The translations under genes were made by a program, and so were the position numbers. The notes under the pieces are model-generated. The model worked only from the letters and a program-made list of their open reading frames with translations. It did no database searches and was not told where the DNA came from. A stretch of DNA of 32,748 nucleotides from Citromicrobium sp. (GTDB lineage: Bacteria; Pseudomonadota; Alphaproteobacteria; Sphingomonadales; Sphingomonadaceae): NCBI GenBank assembly GCA_003248395.1, contig QFNA01000059.1, positions 1-32,748 on the forward strand, given 5' to 3'. Numbering within the stretch: position 1 is the stretch's first letter; every line of letters begins with the position of its first letter. This document shows, in pieces, positions 1 through 5,523 of the stretch.

Positions 1-213
1 AAGTGGGACGAGCGGCCGGTGCTGTTCGTCGTGCGCAAGGACGATTGCGAGTGCTGCGCCGACGACATCACGGCGTTCCTGTCGGACAAGGTGGCGAAGT
101 GGTGGCTGCCCGATGCGGTCGAATTCGTCGACGATATTCCCCACACCGCCACAGGCAAAATCAGCAAGAAGGATTTGCGCGAAAGGTTCAGCGACTATCG
201 ACTGGAGGGTTGA
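1..213 (+). CDS. C-terminal end of an AMP-forming acyl-CoA ligase (5' truncated by the window)
   Basis: The open frame enters at base 1 and stops at 211-213. The 70 visible residues are the C-terminal lid domain of a fatty-acyl-CoA synthetase of the AlkK/FadD type: an ERPVLFVV strand, a helix, then AKWWLPDAVEFVDDIPHTAT followed by GKISKKDLRERF. The Lys of TGKI(S)K is the residue that contacts the adenylate in this family. The enzyme would activate a medium- or long-chain fatty acid to its CoA thioester through an acyl-AMP. The next gene begins on the base after the stop, so the two are probably co-transcribed. Substrate length cannot be judged from this fragment. Confidence 0.88.
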   Translation, partial: KWDERPVLFVVRKDDCECCADDITAFLSDKVAKWWLPDAVEFVDDIPHTATGKISKKDLRERFSDYRLEG

Positions 214-426
214 ATGGCAGACAAGACGTGCCCGAAATGTGCGCGACGGATGGAGGAAGGCTTCACCAACGACGCCGAGGATTACAGCATGCCGGCGGTC
301 AGCGTGTGGCACCGGGGCAAACCGAAAAAGTCTTGGCTTGGCGTCAAGACGAGTAAGGCCGACAAGCACGAGATCGCGGCGTGGCGCTGCACGTCGTGCC
401 ACTACGTCGAGCTGTATGCACCGTAG
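214..426 (+). CDS. small zinc-ribbon-like protein of unknown function
   Basis: Seventy residues with a CPKC pair near the N-terminus and a CTSC pair near the C-terminus, the spacing expected of a single zinc ribbon folding a small beta domain. Between them lies a WHRGKPKKSWLG segment. The pattern resembles the PF20097/DUF6487 type of small proteins, recognised from memory only. There is no signal peptide and no membrane segment, so it is probably cytosolic. The ATG directly abuts the acyl-CoA ligase stop and the pseudouridine synthase starts 7 bp downstream, so it sits inside a tight operon. No function can be assigned. Confidence 0.75.
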   Translation: MADKTCPKCARRMEEGFTNDAEDYSMPAVSVWHRGKPKKSWLGVKTSKADKHEIAAWRCTSCHYVELYAP

Positions 427-432
427 CGGTCG

Positions 433-978
433 GTGAGCCGGCTGATCCTGCTCAACAAGCCCTTTGGCGTGCTCTCGCAGTTCACGGGTGGCAAGGACGG
501 GGTGGCGGATACGCTGGCGCATCTCGTCGATGTTCCTGGGGTGTATCCTGCGGGCAGGCTGGACAAGGATAGCGAAGGGCTGCTGCTGCTGACCGATGAC
601 GGGCGGTTGCAATCGCGCATTGCCGAGCCGCGCTACAAGATGGCGAAGACCTATCTTGTGCAGGTCGAGGGCGAGGCGGGGGACGAGGCGCTCGAACAGC
701 TCGCGCGCGGCGTCGCGTTAAAGGACGGCATGACCCGCCCAGCGCGGGCGAAACGGATCGATCCTCCGCCCGTGTGGGAGCGCGACCCGCCGGTGCGATA
801 CCGCAAGAGCGTGCCCGACAGCTGGATCGCGTTGGAGATCACCGAAGGCCGCAACCGCCAGGTCCGCCGCATGACTGCCGCAGTGGGCCTGCCGACGCTG
901 CGGCTGGTCCGCTGGCGGATTGGGGAGTGGAGCGTGGATGGGATCGCACCGGGAGAGTGGCAGGAGCTCGACGTTTGA
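433..978 (+). CDS. rluE: RsuA/RluE-family 23S rRNA pseudouridine synthase
   Basis: A 181-residue protein with the RsuA-family core: LLNKPFGVLSQF at the N-terminus, the catalytic-loop motif GRLDKDSEGLLLLTDDG (catalytic Asp in GRLD), and the C-terminal RNRQVRRMTAAVGLPTLRLVR signature. It lacks the N-terminal S4 domain, as RluE-type enzymes do. E. coli RluE isomerises U2457 of 23S rRNA; the same target is inferred here. The start is a GTG preceded by only 6 bp after the zinc-ribbon gene, and an upstream ATG is not available in frame. Family assignment is firm; the exact rRNA position is inference. Confidence 0.88.
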   Translation: MSRLILLNKPFGVLSQFTGGKDGVADTLAHLVDVPGVYPAGRLDKDSEGLLLLTDDGRLQSRIAEPRYKMAKTYLVQVEGEAGDEALEQLARGVALKDGMTRPARAKRIDPPPVWERDPPVRYRKSVPDSWIALEITEGRNRQVRRMTAAVGLPTLRLVRWRIGEWSVDGIAPGEWQELDV

Positions 979-1012
979 CAACCCACCACGTCATTGCGAG
1001 GCGACGAACAGC

Positions 1013-1444
1013 ATGACCCAGACTTATATCGACCCGAGCCGCGCCAATTTCGAGGCGTTCAAGGAGCTGCCGCGCGACGAGCCGATCCACATGCTCAACC
1101 TGCTGCAATATCGCGATGACGCGGCCTATCCCGAGGGCCACGAGCACGCGGGCAAGGGCTGGAGCGGCCGCCGCGCCTATGAGGAATACGGCAAGACCAG
1201 CGGCCCGATCTTCCGCCGCGTGGGCGGCAGCATCGTCTGGCGCGGGGCGTTCCAGACGGTGGTGACCGGACCGGAGGCAATGCGCTGGCACGATGGGTTC
1301 GTGGCGAGGTATCCCGACGCTGGCGCGTTCTTCGAGATGATCAAGGATCCGGATTACCAAAGGGCGGTGGTGAATCGGACGGCGGCCTTGGTGGACAGCA
1401 GGCTGGTGCGGTTTGCGCCGGATGCTGAGGGGGAGGGGTTCTAG
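1013..1444 (+). CDS. DUF1330-domain protein
   Basis: A 143-residue soluble protein with the DUF1330 ferredoxin-like fold pattern: an N-terminal HMLNLLQY strand, a YEEYGKTSGPIFRRVGG segment, then a RWHDGFVARYPDAGAFFEMI helix and a C-terminal AALVDSRLVRF strand. Members are often dimeric alpha+beta barrel proteins of unknown role. The ATG at 1013 is chosen because an upstream in-frame extension would run into the coding end of the pseudouridine synthase. A decayed second copy of its C-terminal third lies about 200 bp downstream at 1621-1760, and a stem-loop follows the stop at 1446-1462. Confidence 0.82.
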   Translation: MTQTYIDPSRANFEAFKELPRDEPIHMLNLLQYRDDAAYPEGHEHAGKGWSGRRAYEEYGKTSGPIFRRVGGSIVWRGAFQTVVTGPEAMRWHDGFVARYPDAGAFFEMIKDPDYQRAVVNRTAALVDSRLVRFAPDAEGEGF

Positions 1445-1445
1445 T

Positions 1446-1462
1446 CTCCCCGTGAGGGGGAG
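1446..1462 (+). terminator. short GC stem-loop after the DUF1330 stop
   Basis: CTCCCC and GGGGAG form a perfect 6-bp stem around a 5-nt loop, one base after the DUF1330 stop codon. There is no T-tract on either side, so intrinsic termination is only possible, not shown. Confidence 0.35.
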
Positions 1463-1463
1463 C

Positions 1464-1620
1464 CTGAGCTGCGTGCAATCCAGCTTAAACTTTGCTTTGT
1501 CCGAACCGGCGCGCTTGCAGGCCAGGCGATACCTTGCGCGGAAGACGTCGGACCAGACGCCGGTGGGTTTCCTGCGGGTATGGAAGTTGGAGTCGTTTCC
1601 TCTGGTACTTGTCCGACGGA
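1464..1620 (-). pseudogene. remnant of the 3' end of a PA0069-type radical SAM gene
   Basis: Read on the minus strand this segment encodes RRKPTGVWSDVFRARYRLAC and then FKLDCTQLR, matching the C-terminus of the intact radical SAM protein (RMKPTGVWADLFRARFRLAC, then FELDCTQFR). By eye the DNA of 1464-1603 aligns without gaps to 2479-2618 at roughly 80% identity. The frame is still open over about 40 codons and many changes are conservative (A to S, L to V, F to Y). That suggests it diverged as part of a working gene before being cut off. The rest of the gene is absent: at about 1620 the match ends and similarity to a different gene begins. Confidence 0.85.
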
Positions 1621-1760
1621 CGATGCGCCGGCACCACCGGTTCTTGGCGCTCTATCCCGCCGCTGGGGCTTCCTCGGGATGGACGGGACCCAATCTGCGC
1701 GCAAGCCGTTGTAATCTATAGCGCCGCATTGATTGACAGCAGACCGATGCGGTTTGAACG
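1621..1760 (+). pseudogene. frameshifted remnant of the 3' third of a DUF1330 gene
   Basis: Plus-strand translation gives MRRHHRFLALYPAAGA in one frame and, after a shift near 1670-1690, QAVVIYSAALIDSRPMRF in another. These match MRWHDGFVARYPDAGA and QRAVVNRTAALVDSRLVRF of the intact DUF1330 gene (its bases about 1278-1420). The upstream two thirds of the gene is missing; the remnant begins where the radical SAM remnant stops, around a shared cgatgc. It cannot make a working protein. It ends just upstream of the Shine-Dalgarno of the secreted-protein gene. Confidence 0.85.
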
Positions 1761-1783
1761 TTGTCAGCAGGAGGTGCATTCAG

Positions 1784-2377
1784 ATGAAATCCCTAGTCAA
1801 ACTTTCGATGGCATCGGCGCTTGTTTGCGCGATGGCTCCCGCCGCGGCGCAGGCCGAATCTCGCGATCTCGAAGTGAGCGCGCCGATGGTACCGTTCATC
1901 TATCACTACTCTGCCTGCCTGTTCGACAACGAGGCCCTGCCCGTTGACGATCGCATCGCCGAATGTCGCACCGTTCGTGACACTGTGAAAAGCGAGGCGG
2001 ACATGGTGTTCGCCGAATGGCTGCGCCGGGATCGTCCACGGTCCGACCGGATGTTCGACCGTGCGCTCGATGTGCTCGAGTACGAGGCGCGCTATGCGCA
2101 GGAAAAACGTGAGCCGGTACCGCAGTCCGTGGTAGCCTATCTCGATTGCGTCGGGACGAGGCTATCCAACGATCCCAATTTCAGGAATGGCACCTCGCTG
2201 GATTTCCCCTTTGTCGACGAAGATTGCCGCGATGCAGTCACGGACGGCTCGGTAGATGGACGGGAGAATACCCTTCTTTCCCGGCTCGATTTCGATTATC
2301 GCGCCCATCGCTCGGCAAGCGGACGGATGCCTACTATCACCTATCGCTACGGTCTCCTGGCTCCGCGAAGGTTCTGA
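1784..2377 (+). CDS. secreted or periplasmic protein of unknown function
   Basis: A 197-residue protein starting MKSLVKLSMASALVCAMAPA, a standard Sec signal peptide with probable cleavage after AQA. The ATG at 1784 is preferred over an upstream in-frame ATG because it gives the signal peptide and has an AGGAGG-like Shine-Dalgarno about 8-10 bases before it. The mature part has four cysteines (ACLF, ECRT, DCVG, DCRD), which could pair as disulphides in the periplasm, and is rich in Asp and Arg. I do not recognise a domain. It lies between the gene remnants and the convergent radical SAM gene, exactly where an insertion or deletion must have occurred relative to the duplicated ends. Confidence 0.75.
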   Translation: MKSLVKLSMASALVCAMAPAAAQAESRDLEVSAPMVPFIYHYSACLFDNEALPVDDRIAECRTVRDTVKSEADMVFAEWLRRDRPRSDRMFDRALDVLEYEARYAQEKREPVPQSVVAYLDCVGTRLSNDPNFRNGTSLDFPFVDEDCRDAVTDGSVDGRENTLLSRLDFDYRAHRSASGRMPTITYRYGLLAPRRF

Positions 2378-2384
2378 CATGGCT

Positions 2385-2406
2385 GGCTGACCACAAACGG
2401 TCGGCC
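2385..2406. terminator. stem-loop between convergent genes
   Basis: GGCTGACC and GGTCGGCC pair over 8 bp (one G-T) around a 6-nt loop, in the 64-bp gap between the secreted-protein stop and the radical SAM stop. It could serve transcripts from both sides. There is no clear T-tract. Confidence 0.4.
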
Positions 2407-2441
2407 CACCCGATTGTCAGCCTAGCGGAATCATCGCCGGG

Positions 2442-3539
2442 TCATAGCAACCGCATCTGTCCTCCCACTGCGGGCGGCCTGAACTGCGTGCAGTCGAGTT
2501 CGAACTTGGCCTTGCCCAATCCGGCGCGTTTGCAGGCCAGGCGGAACCTTGCGCGGAAGAGGTCGGCCCAGACCCCGGTCGGTTTCATCCGGGTGAAGAA
2601 GTTGGGATCGTTGTCCTTGCCGTTGCGGATCGACTGGACGATGCTCATCACCTTGTCGCCGCGTTCGGGGTAATGGACCGAGAGCCATTCGCGGAACAGC
2701 GGGGCGACTTCGTGCGGCAGACGTAGCGGAATCCAGCCCACGCTATCGACCCCGATGGCGGCGGCGCGCTGGACGATTTCCTCCATGAACTCGTCGGTGA
2801 TCGCGGGGATGACCGGCGCGACCGAGCAGTGGGTGGGCACGCCCGCCTGTGCCAGTTTCTCCAATGCCGCGAGTCGCTTGGCTGGTGAAGCTGCGCGCGG
2901 TTCGAGCTTGCCCGACAGCTTCGGATCGAGGCTGGTCACCGAAATCGCCACCGCCACCAAGCGCCGCTTCGCCATCTCGGCCAGCAGGTCCAGATCGTCC
3001 AGCACGCGGTCGGACTTGGTGGTTATCGTTACGGGGTGGCGTGCATCGAGGCAGACCTCCAGCACCTCTCGCGTAATCCGGTAATCGCGCTCGATAGGTT
3101 GGTAGGGATCGGTATTGGTGCCCATCGCGATCGGGCTGGGCCGATACTTGGGTTTCGCCAGCGTAGCGCGGAGGATGTCTGCCGCATCAGGCTTGGCGAA
3201 CAGCTGAGTTTCGAAATCGAGCCCCGGCGACAGATCGTGATAGGCGTGGGTGGGCCGGGCAAAGCAGTACACGCAGCCATGCTCGCACCCGCGATAGGCG
3301 TTGATCGAACGGTCGAAGGGGATGTCGGGCGACTGGTTGAAGCTGAGGATTGTCCTCGGATGTTCTTCCGTCACGTGGGTGCGCAATTTGGGGGCAGAGC
3401 TGCCATCCTCTTCGGCGAGCGCCGCCATATGATCGCGCCAGTCGCCATCCGCCTCGCGAGTCGCCAGGCCGAAGCGCGTCGGCACCTCGGCGCCCTGCGC
3501 CCCGCGGCCGTGAATGGCAGGTTCGTGACGGCGTTCCAT
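2442..3539 (-). CDS. PA0069-family radical SAM protein (spore-photoproduct-lyase-like)
   Basis: A 365-residue protein with a radical SAM cluster motif CX3CX2C at Cys85, Cys89 and Cys92 (RGCEHGCVYCFARPTHAYH), which would hold a [4Fe-4S] cluster reducing S-adenosylmethionine. The downstream barrel contains MGTNTDPYQPIE and TITTKSDRVLDDLDLL, typical of the SPL-like/PA0069 group. The reaction of this group is not established; a role in nucleic-acid repair is often suggested from its resemblance to spore photoproduct lyase. The ATG at 3539 lies 7 bp from a LexA-like site, which fits a damage-inducible role. A partial paralogue of its last 45 codons lies at 1464-1620. The C-terminus extends about ten residues beyond the region matched there. 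Confidence 0.88.
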   Translation of the reverse strand: MERRHEPAIHGRGAQGAEVPTRFGLATREADGDWRDHMAALAEEDGSSAPKLRTHVTEEHPRTILSFNQSPDIPFDRSINAYRGCEHGCVYCFARPTHAYHDLSPGLDFETQLFAKPDAADILRATLAKPKYRPSPIAMGTNTDPYQPIERDYRITREVLEVCLDARHPVTITTKSDRVLDDLDLLAEMAKRRLVAVAISVTSLDPKLSGKLEPRAASPAKRLAALEKLAQAGVPTHCSVAPVIPAITDEFMEEIVQRAAAIGVDSVGWIPLRLPHEVAPLFREWLSVHYPERGDKVMSIVQSIRNGKDNDPNFFTRMKPTGVWADLFRARFRLACKRAGLGKAKFELDCTQFRPPAVGGQMRLL

Positions 3540-3560
3540 TTATGAGAACATAAATGGAAC
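3533..3560. repeat. perfect 12-bp palindrome with 4-nt spacer over the radical SAM start
   Basis: GTTCCATTTATG and CATAAATGGAAC are exact inverted repeats separated by AGAA. The palindrome covers the start codon of the radical SAM gene (3537-3539) and includes the LexA-like site at 3546-3560. In mRNA it would form a hairpin hiding the start codon; in DNA it is a natural site for a dimeric regulator. Confidence 0.85.
3546..3560 (-). promoter_or_regulatory. LexA-like SOS operator, GTTC-N7-GTTC
   Basis: On the minus strand the site reads GTTCCATTTATGTTC, an exact match to the GTTC-N7-GTTC direct repeat known as the LexA box of alphaproteobacteria. It ends 6 bp before the radical SAM ATG and so would overlap the transcription start or the leader. 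Only 45 bp separate this gene from the upstream gene, so the promoter must lie here or in the 3' end of that gene. Repression by LexA and induction by DNA damage are inferred. Confidence 0.65.
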
Positions 3561-3584
3561 ATAAGATCTTCGCCAGCATAATTT

Positions 3585-4544
3585 CTAGCGGCCGCGCGTG
3601 GCGCGCGGCGCATCGAAGGGCGAGCGCGAGATCATCCTGAACTGCGACGGGGGCCCGGCCAGTGTGCGGGCAAGGGCGCAAGTTGACACAGTTGACGCAG
3701 TCCTGGGGTTCGAAACCGGGACAGGCGCAAATGGCGGCAGTCCATCGCTGGGCGTGCGGCGCAGGAGGATCGCCTTGACGGCATCGGGCAGGTCCTGCGG
3801 TGATTCGCATTTGCGACCTTCGTCGGGCTTGTCGAAGGCCGCATCGCGGACATTTGCGAGCCTGTCCCAGGTCTCCGCAGCCGTTTGGCGAGCGCGTTCT
3901 TCGGCCTCCAGCTCGGTCTCCGCCAGACTGGCGCGCAGGTCATCTGCAACATGGCCGAAATAGCTGTCGATCTCCCGTTCCGGAACCTCGTAGGACCCGG
4001 CCGGGCTTCCGTCCTCATCGTCGAGCTCCACGGTCAGTTCGCGGCGGCGCGCATCTTCTGCGGCCTGGTCGGCGGAACGGGAAATATAGCGCGAACGACT
4101 GGATTGTTCGTCTTCTCCATCGCCAATTCGCGTCAGCAGCTCTTCGAAATGGGCCGCGTCTTCGGTGGCATCTTCGCTGGCAAGTTTGTCCAGCCGGGCG
4201 AGGTGGGCCAGCAGCAGGCGGGTGTCATAGCGGCGGCGCGTGCCGACCACTTCGCCGCGATGCCAGATGTCTTCCTCGATTCCTTCGACCGCCCGGTCGG
4301 CCAGCACCTGCTGGCTGGCATCGCGCCCGAGGACAACTGCCGCCGCCCAAGCGCGGGCGAACAGCGCATCCTTGCGCCGCTGGCGATAGGCGGATTCCGC
4401 AGACAGGCCGATACGGCGGCAGGCGGCGCGGGCATTGCCGCTGGAAGCAAGGCAATCGAGAAACAGCATCTTGCGCTCGGGTGTCCAACCGCGGGCGGGG
4501 AGTTCGGTGATGGGTTCGGCTGTGGGTTCGGCATTTTCGGACAT
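3585..4544 (-). CDS. HTH-containing protein of unknown function
   Basis: A 319-residue acidic, Ala/Arg/Glu-rich protein. Residues about 19-70 (GWTPERKMLFLDCLASSGNA, then RAACRRIGLSAESAYRQRR) look like a helix-turn-helix of the kind found in phage terminase small subunits and related DNA-binding proteins. The middle (about 140-260) is strongly charged and probably helical, with AEEDARRRE-like runs, and the last 50 residues look disordered. No signal peptide or membrane segment is visible. A GGAGAC Shine-Dalgarno precedes the ATG at 4544. It lies 45 bp upstream of, and on the same strand as, the LexA-boxed radical SAM gene. Function unknown; a DNA-binding role is inference from the HTH only. 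Confidence 0.7.
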   Translation of the reverse strand: MSENAEPTAEPITELPARGWTPERKMLFLDCLASSGNARAACRRIGLSAESAYRQRRKDALFARAWAAAVVLGRDASQQVLADRAVEGIEEDIWHRGEVVGTRRRYDTRLLLAHLARLDKLASEDATEDAAHFEELLTRIGDGEDEQSSRSRYISRSADQAAEDARRRELTVELDDEDGSPAGSYEVPEREIDSYFGHVADDLRASLAETELEAEERARQTAAETWDRLANVRDAAFDKPDEGRKCESPQDLPDAVKAILLRRTPSDGLPPFAPVPVSNPRTASTVSTCALARTLAGPPSQFRMISRSPFDAPRATRGR

Positions 4545-4611
4545 GATCCGCGTCTCCTGTGAGGAAATGAAAGCGAATCAGCGCTATTATGCACGAAAGG
4601 CGCTGTAGGAC

Positions 4612-4679
4612 AGCGGGATTTAAGGAGCGCGCGGGGCGACTGCTTTGGACTGGCGAAGCGAGAAAGCAGTCATCCCGCT
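4612..4679. repeat. nested inverted repeats, possible folded hairpin
   Basis: AGCGGGAT at 4612-4619 pairs with ATCCCGCT at 4672-4679. Inside, GACTGCTTT at 4638-4646 pairs with AAAGCAGTC at 4663-4671, which directly adjoins the outer right arm. The gap of 4545-4712 shows no gene of its own. The structure may be a decayed repeat element or a terminator region; no T-tract is present. Confidence 0.5.
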
Positions 4680-4712
4680 AACGACGCGATTGCGGACGTT
4701 CGTCATCTATCG

Positions 4713-4742
4713 CCCGTCATCCCAGCGAAAGCTGGGATCGCT
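4713..4742 (+). repeat. left end of REP-like element (30 bp)
   Basis: This 30-bp sequence is the exact reverse complement of 4872-4901. Its core is itself a hairpin, ATCCCAGC-GAAA-GCTGGGAT, 8-bp arms around a GAAA tetraloop. Such GTCATCCCAGCGAAAGCTGG palindromes are familiar as dispersed repeats in sphingomonad genomes (from memory). Confidence 0.88.
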
Positions 4743-4767
4743 GTCAGCCCTATGCTGGCTCACCAGT

Positions 4768-4872
4768 ATGGGTGGCTGGGTCTACATCATGACCAACAAG
4801 CGCGATGGAGTGCTTTACATCGGGGTCACCGCCGACCTGCCTGCCCTTTTCCAGCATCTCGCGATGCCGTGA
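4768..4872 (+). pseudogene. N-terminal fragment of a GIY-YIG nuclease
   Basis: From the ATG at 4768 the frame encodes GWVYIMTNKRDGVLYIGVTADL, the VYI...YIG beta hairpin that opens the GIY-YIG fold, then diverges (PALFQHLAMP) and stops at 4870-4872 after 34 codons. Intact family members are about 90-110 residues and carry a catalytic Arg helix and a metal-binding Glu, both missing here. The usual text after TADL is a basic RxxWQH segment, of which only a QH-like trace is left, pointing to an internal deletion. It cannot be an active nuclease. Confidence 0.75.
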
Positions 4873-4901
4873 GCGATCCCAGCTTTCGCTGGGATGACGG
4901 G
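4872..4901 (-). repeat. right end of REP-like element (30 bp)
   Basis: Exact reverse complement of 4713-4742, with the same internal hairpin. Its first base is the last base of the GIY-YIG fragment's stop codon. Confidence 0.88.
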
Positions 4902-4995
4902 AGGGCTTAAGCTGGGATGCGGGAAAGGAAGAGACAGCTAACCAAAACCGACCTTTGCCACATGCGCCGAAAGCGGACGCGCTTGACCTGAAACT

Positions 4996-5523
4996 TCAGC
5001 GCTCGCGCAAACGGGGCATCAGTTCGACGAAGTTGCAGGGGCGGTGGCGGCTGTCGAGCTGGTGAACGAGAATCTTGTCCCAGCCGTCTTTCACCGCGCC
5101 GTTCGAACCGGGCAGGGCGAAGATGTAGGTTCCGCGCGCGATTACGGCGCAGGCGCGGCTCTGGATCGTGCTGGTACCGATGGTTTCGAAGCTGAGCCAG
5201 CGGAACAGCTCGCCGAAGCCGGGAATATCCTTGTCCTTGACTTGGTCGAGTGCCTCGGGCGTCACGTCGCGGCCGGTGAGGCCGGTGCCGCCGGTCGTTA
5301 TGATGGCATCGATTTCCGGATCGTCGATCCAGTGGTGGAGATGCGCCGCGATCTCGTTGCGGTCGTCGCGGCTGATCTCGCGTGCGCTGAGACCATGTCC
5401 GGCATCGGCGATCCTGCCAGCAAGGATATCGCCGGATGTGTCGTCGCGAGCGCTGCGCGTATCGGAAACGGTCAGCAACGCGATATTGACCGGGTGAAAC
5501 GGGCGGTCCGGTCCTTGTGCCAT
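4996..5523 (-). CDS. moaB: molybdenum cofactor biosynthesis protein B
   Basis: A 175-residue MoaB/MogA-fold protein: NIALLTVSDTRSARDDTSGD at the N-terminus, the molybdopterin-binding ITTGGTGLTGRDVTPEAL motif with the acidic residues expected of the family, and FALPGSNGAVKDGWDKIL near the C-terminus. MoaB/Mog proteins adenylylate molybdopterin in the cofactor pathway, in the cytoplasm. The ATG at 5523 overlaps the transglycosylase stop by one base (TGATG), so translation is probably coupled. The two genes share no obvious pathway. The stop is followed by the REP-like element about 95 bp away. Confidence 0.92.
   Translation of the reverse strand: MAQGPDRPFHPVNIALLTVSDTRSARDDTSGDILAGRIADAGHGLSAREISRDDRNEIAAHLHHWIDDPEIDAIITTGGTGLTGRDVTPEALDQVKDKDIPGFGELFRWLSFETIGTSTIQSRACAVIARGTYIFALPGSNGAVKDGWDKILVHQLDSRHRPCNFVELMPRLRER

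Larger units (their letters stand above)
4713..4901. mobile_element. 189-bp MITE-like element with inverted REP ends and a GIY-YIG remnant
   Basis: Two perfect 30-bp inverted repeats bound a 129-bp centre that encodes the start of a GIY-YIG nuclease. The arrangement is that of a small non-autonomous element derived by internal deletion from a longer one carrying an intact GIY-YIG gene. A further half-site (AAGCTGGGATG) lies just outside at about 4909-4919. No target-site duplication could be recognised. Mobility is inferred from structure, not shown. Confidence 0.6.

Noticed and set aside
3707..3717. GGTTCGAAACC, resembling a tRNA T-loop
   Set aside because: No acceptor, D or anticodon arm can be built around it, and it lies inside the coding region of the HTH protein.
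4645..4767. Upstream extension of the GIY-YIG fragment
   Set aside because: It translates through the REP palindrome and the hairpin region; the family's own start is the ATG at 4768.
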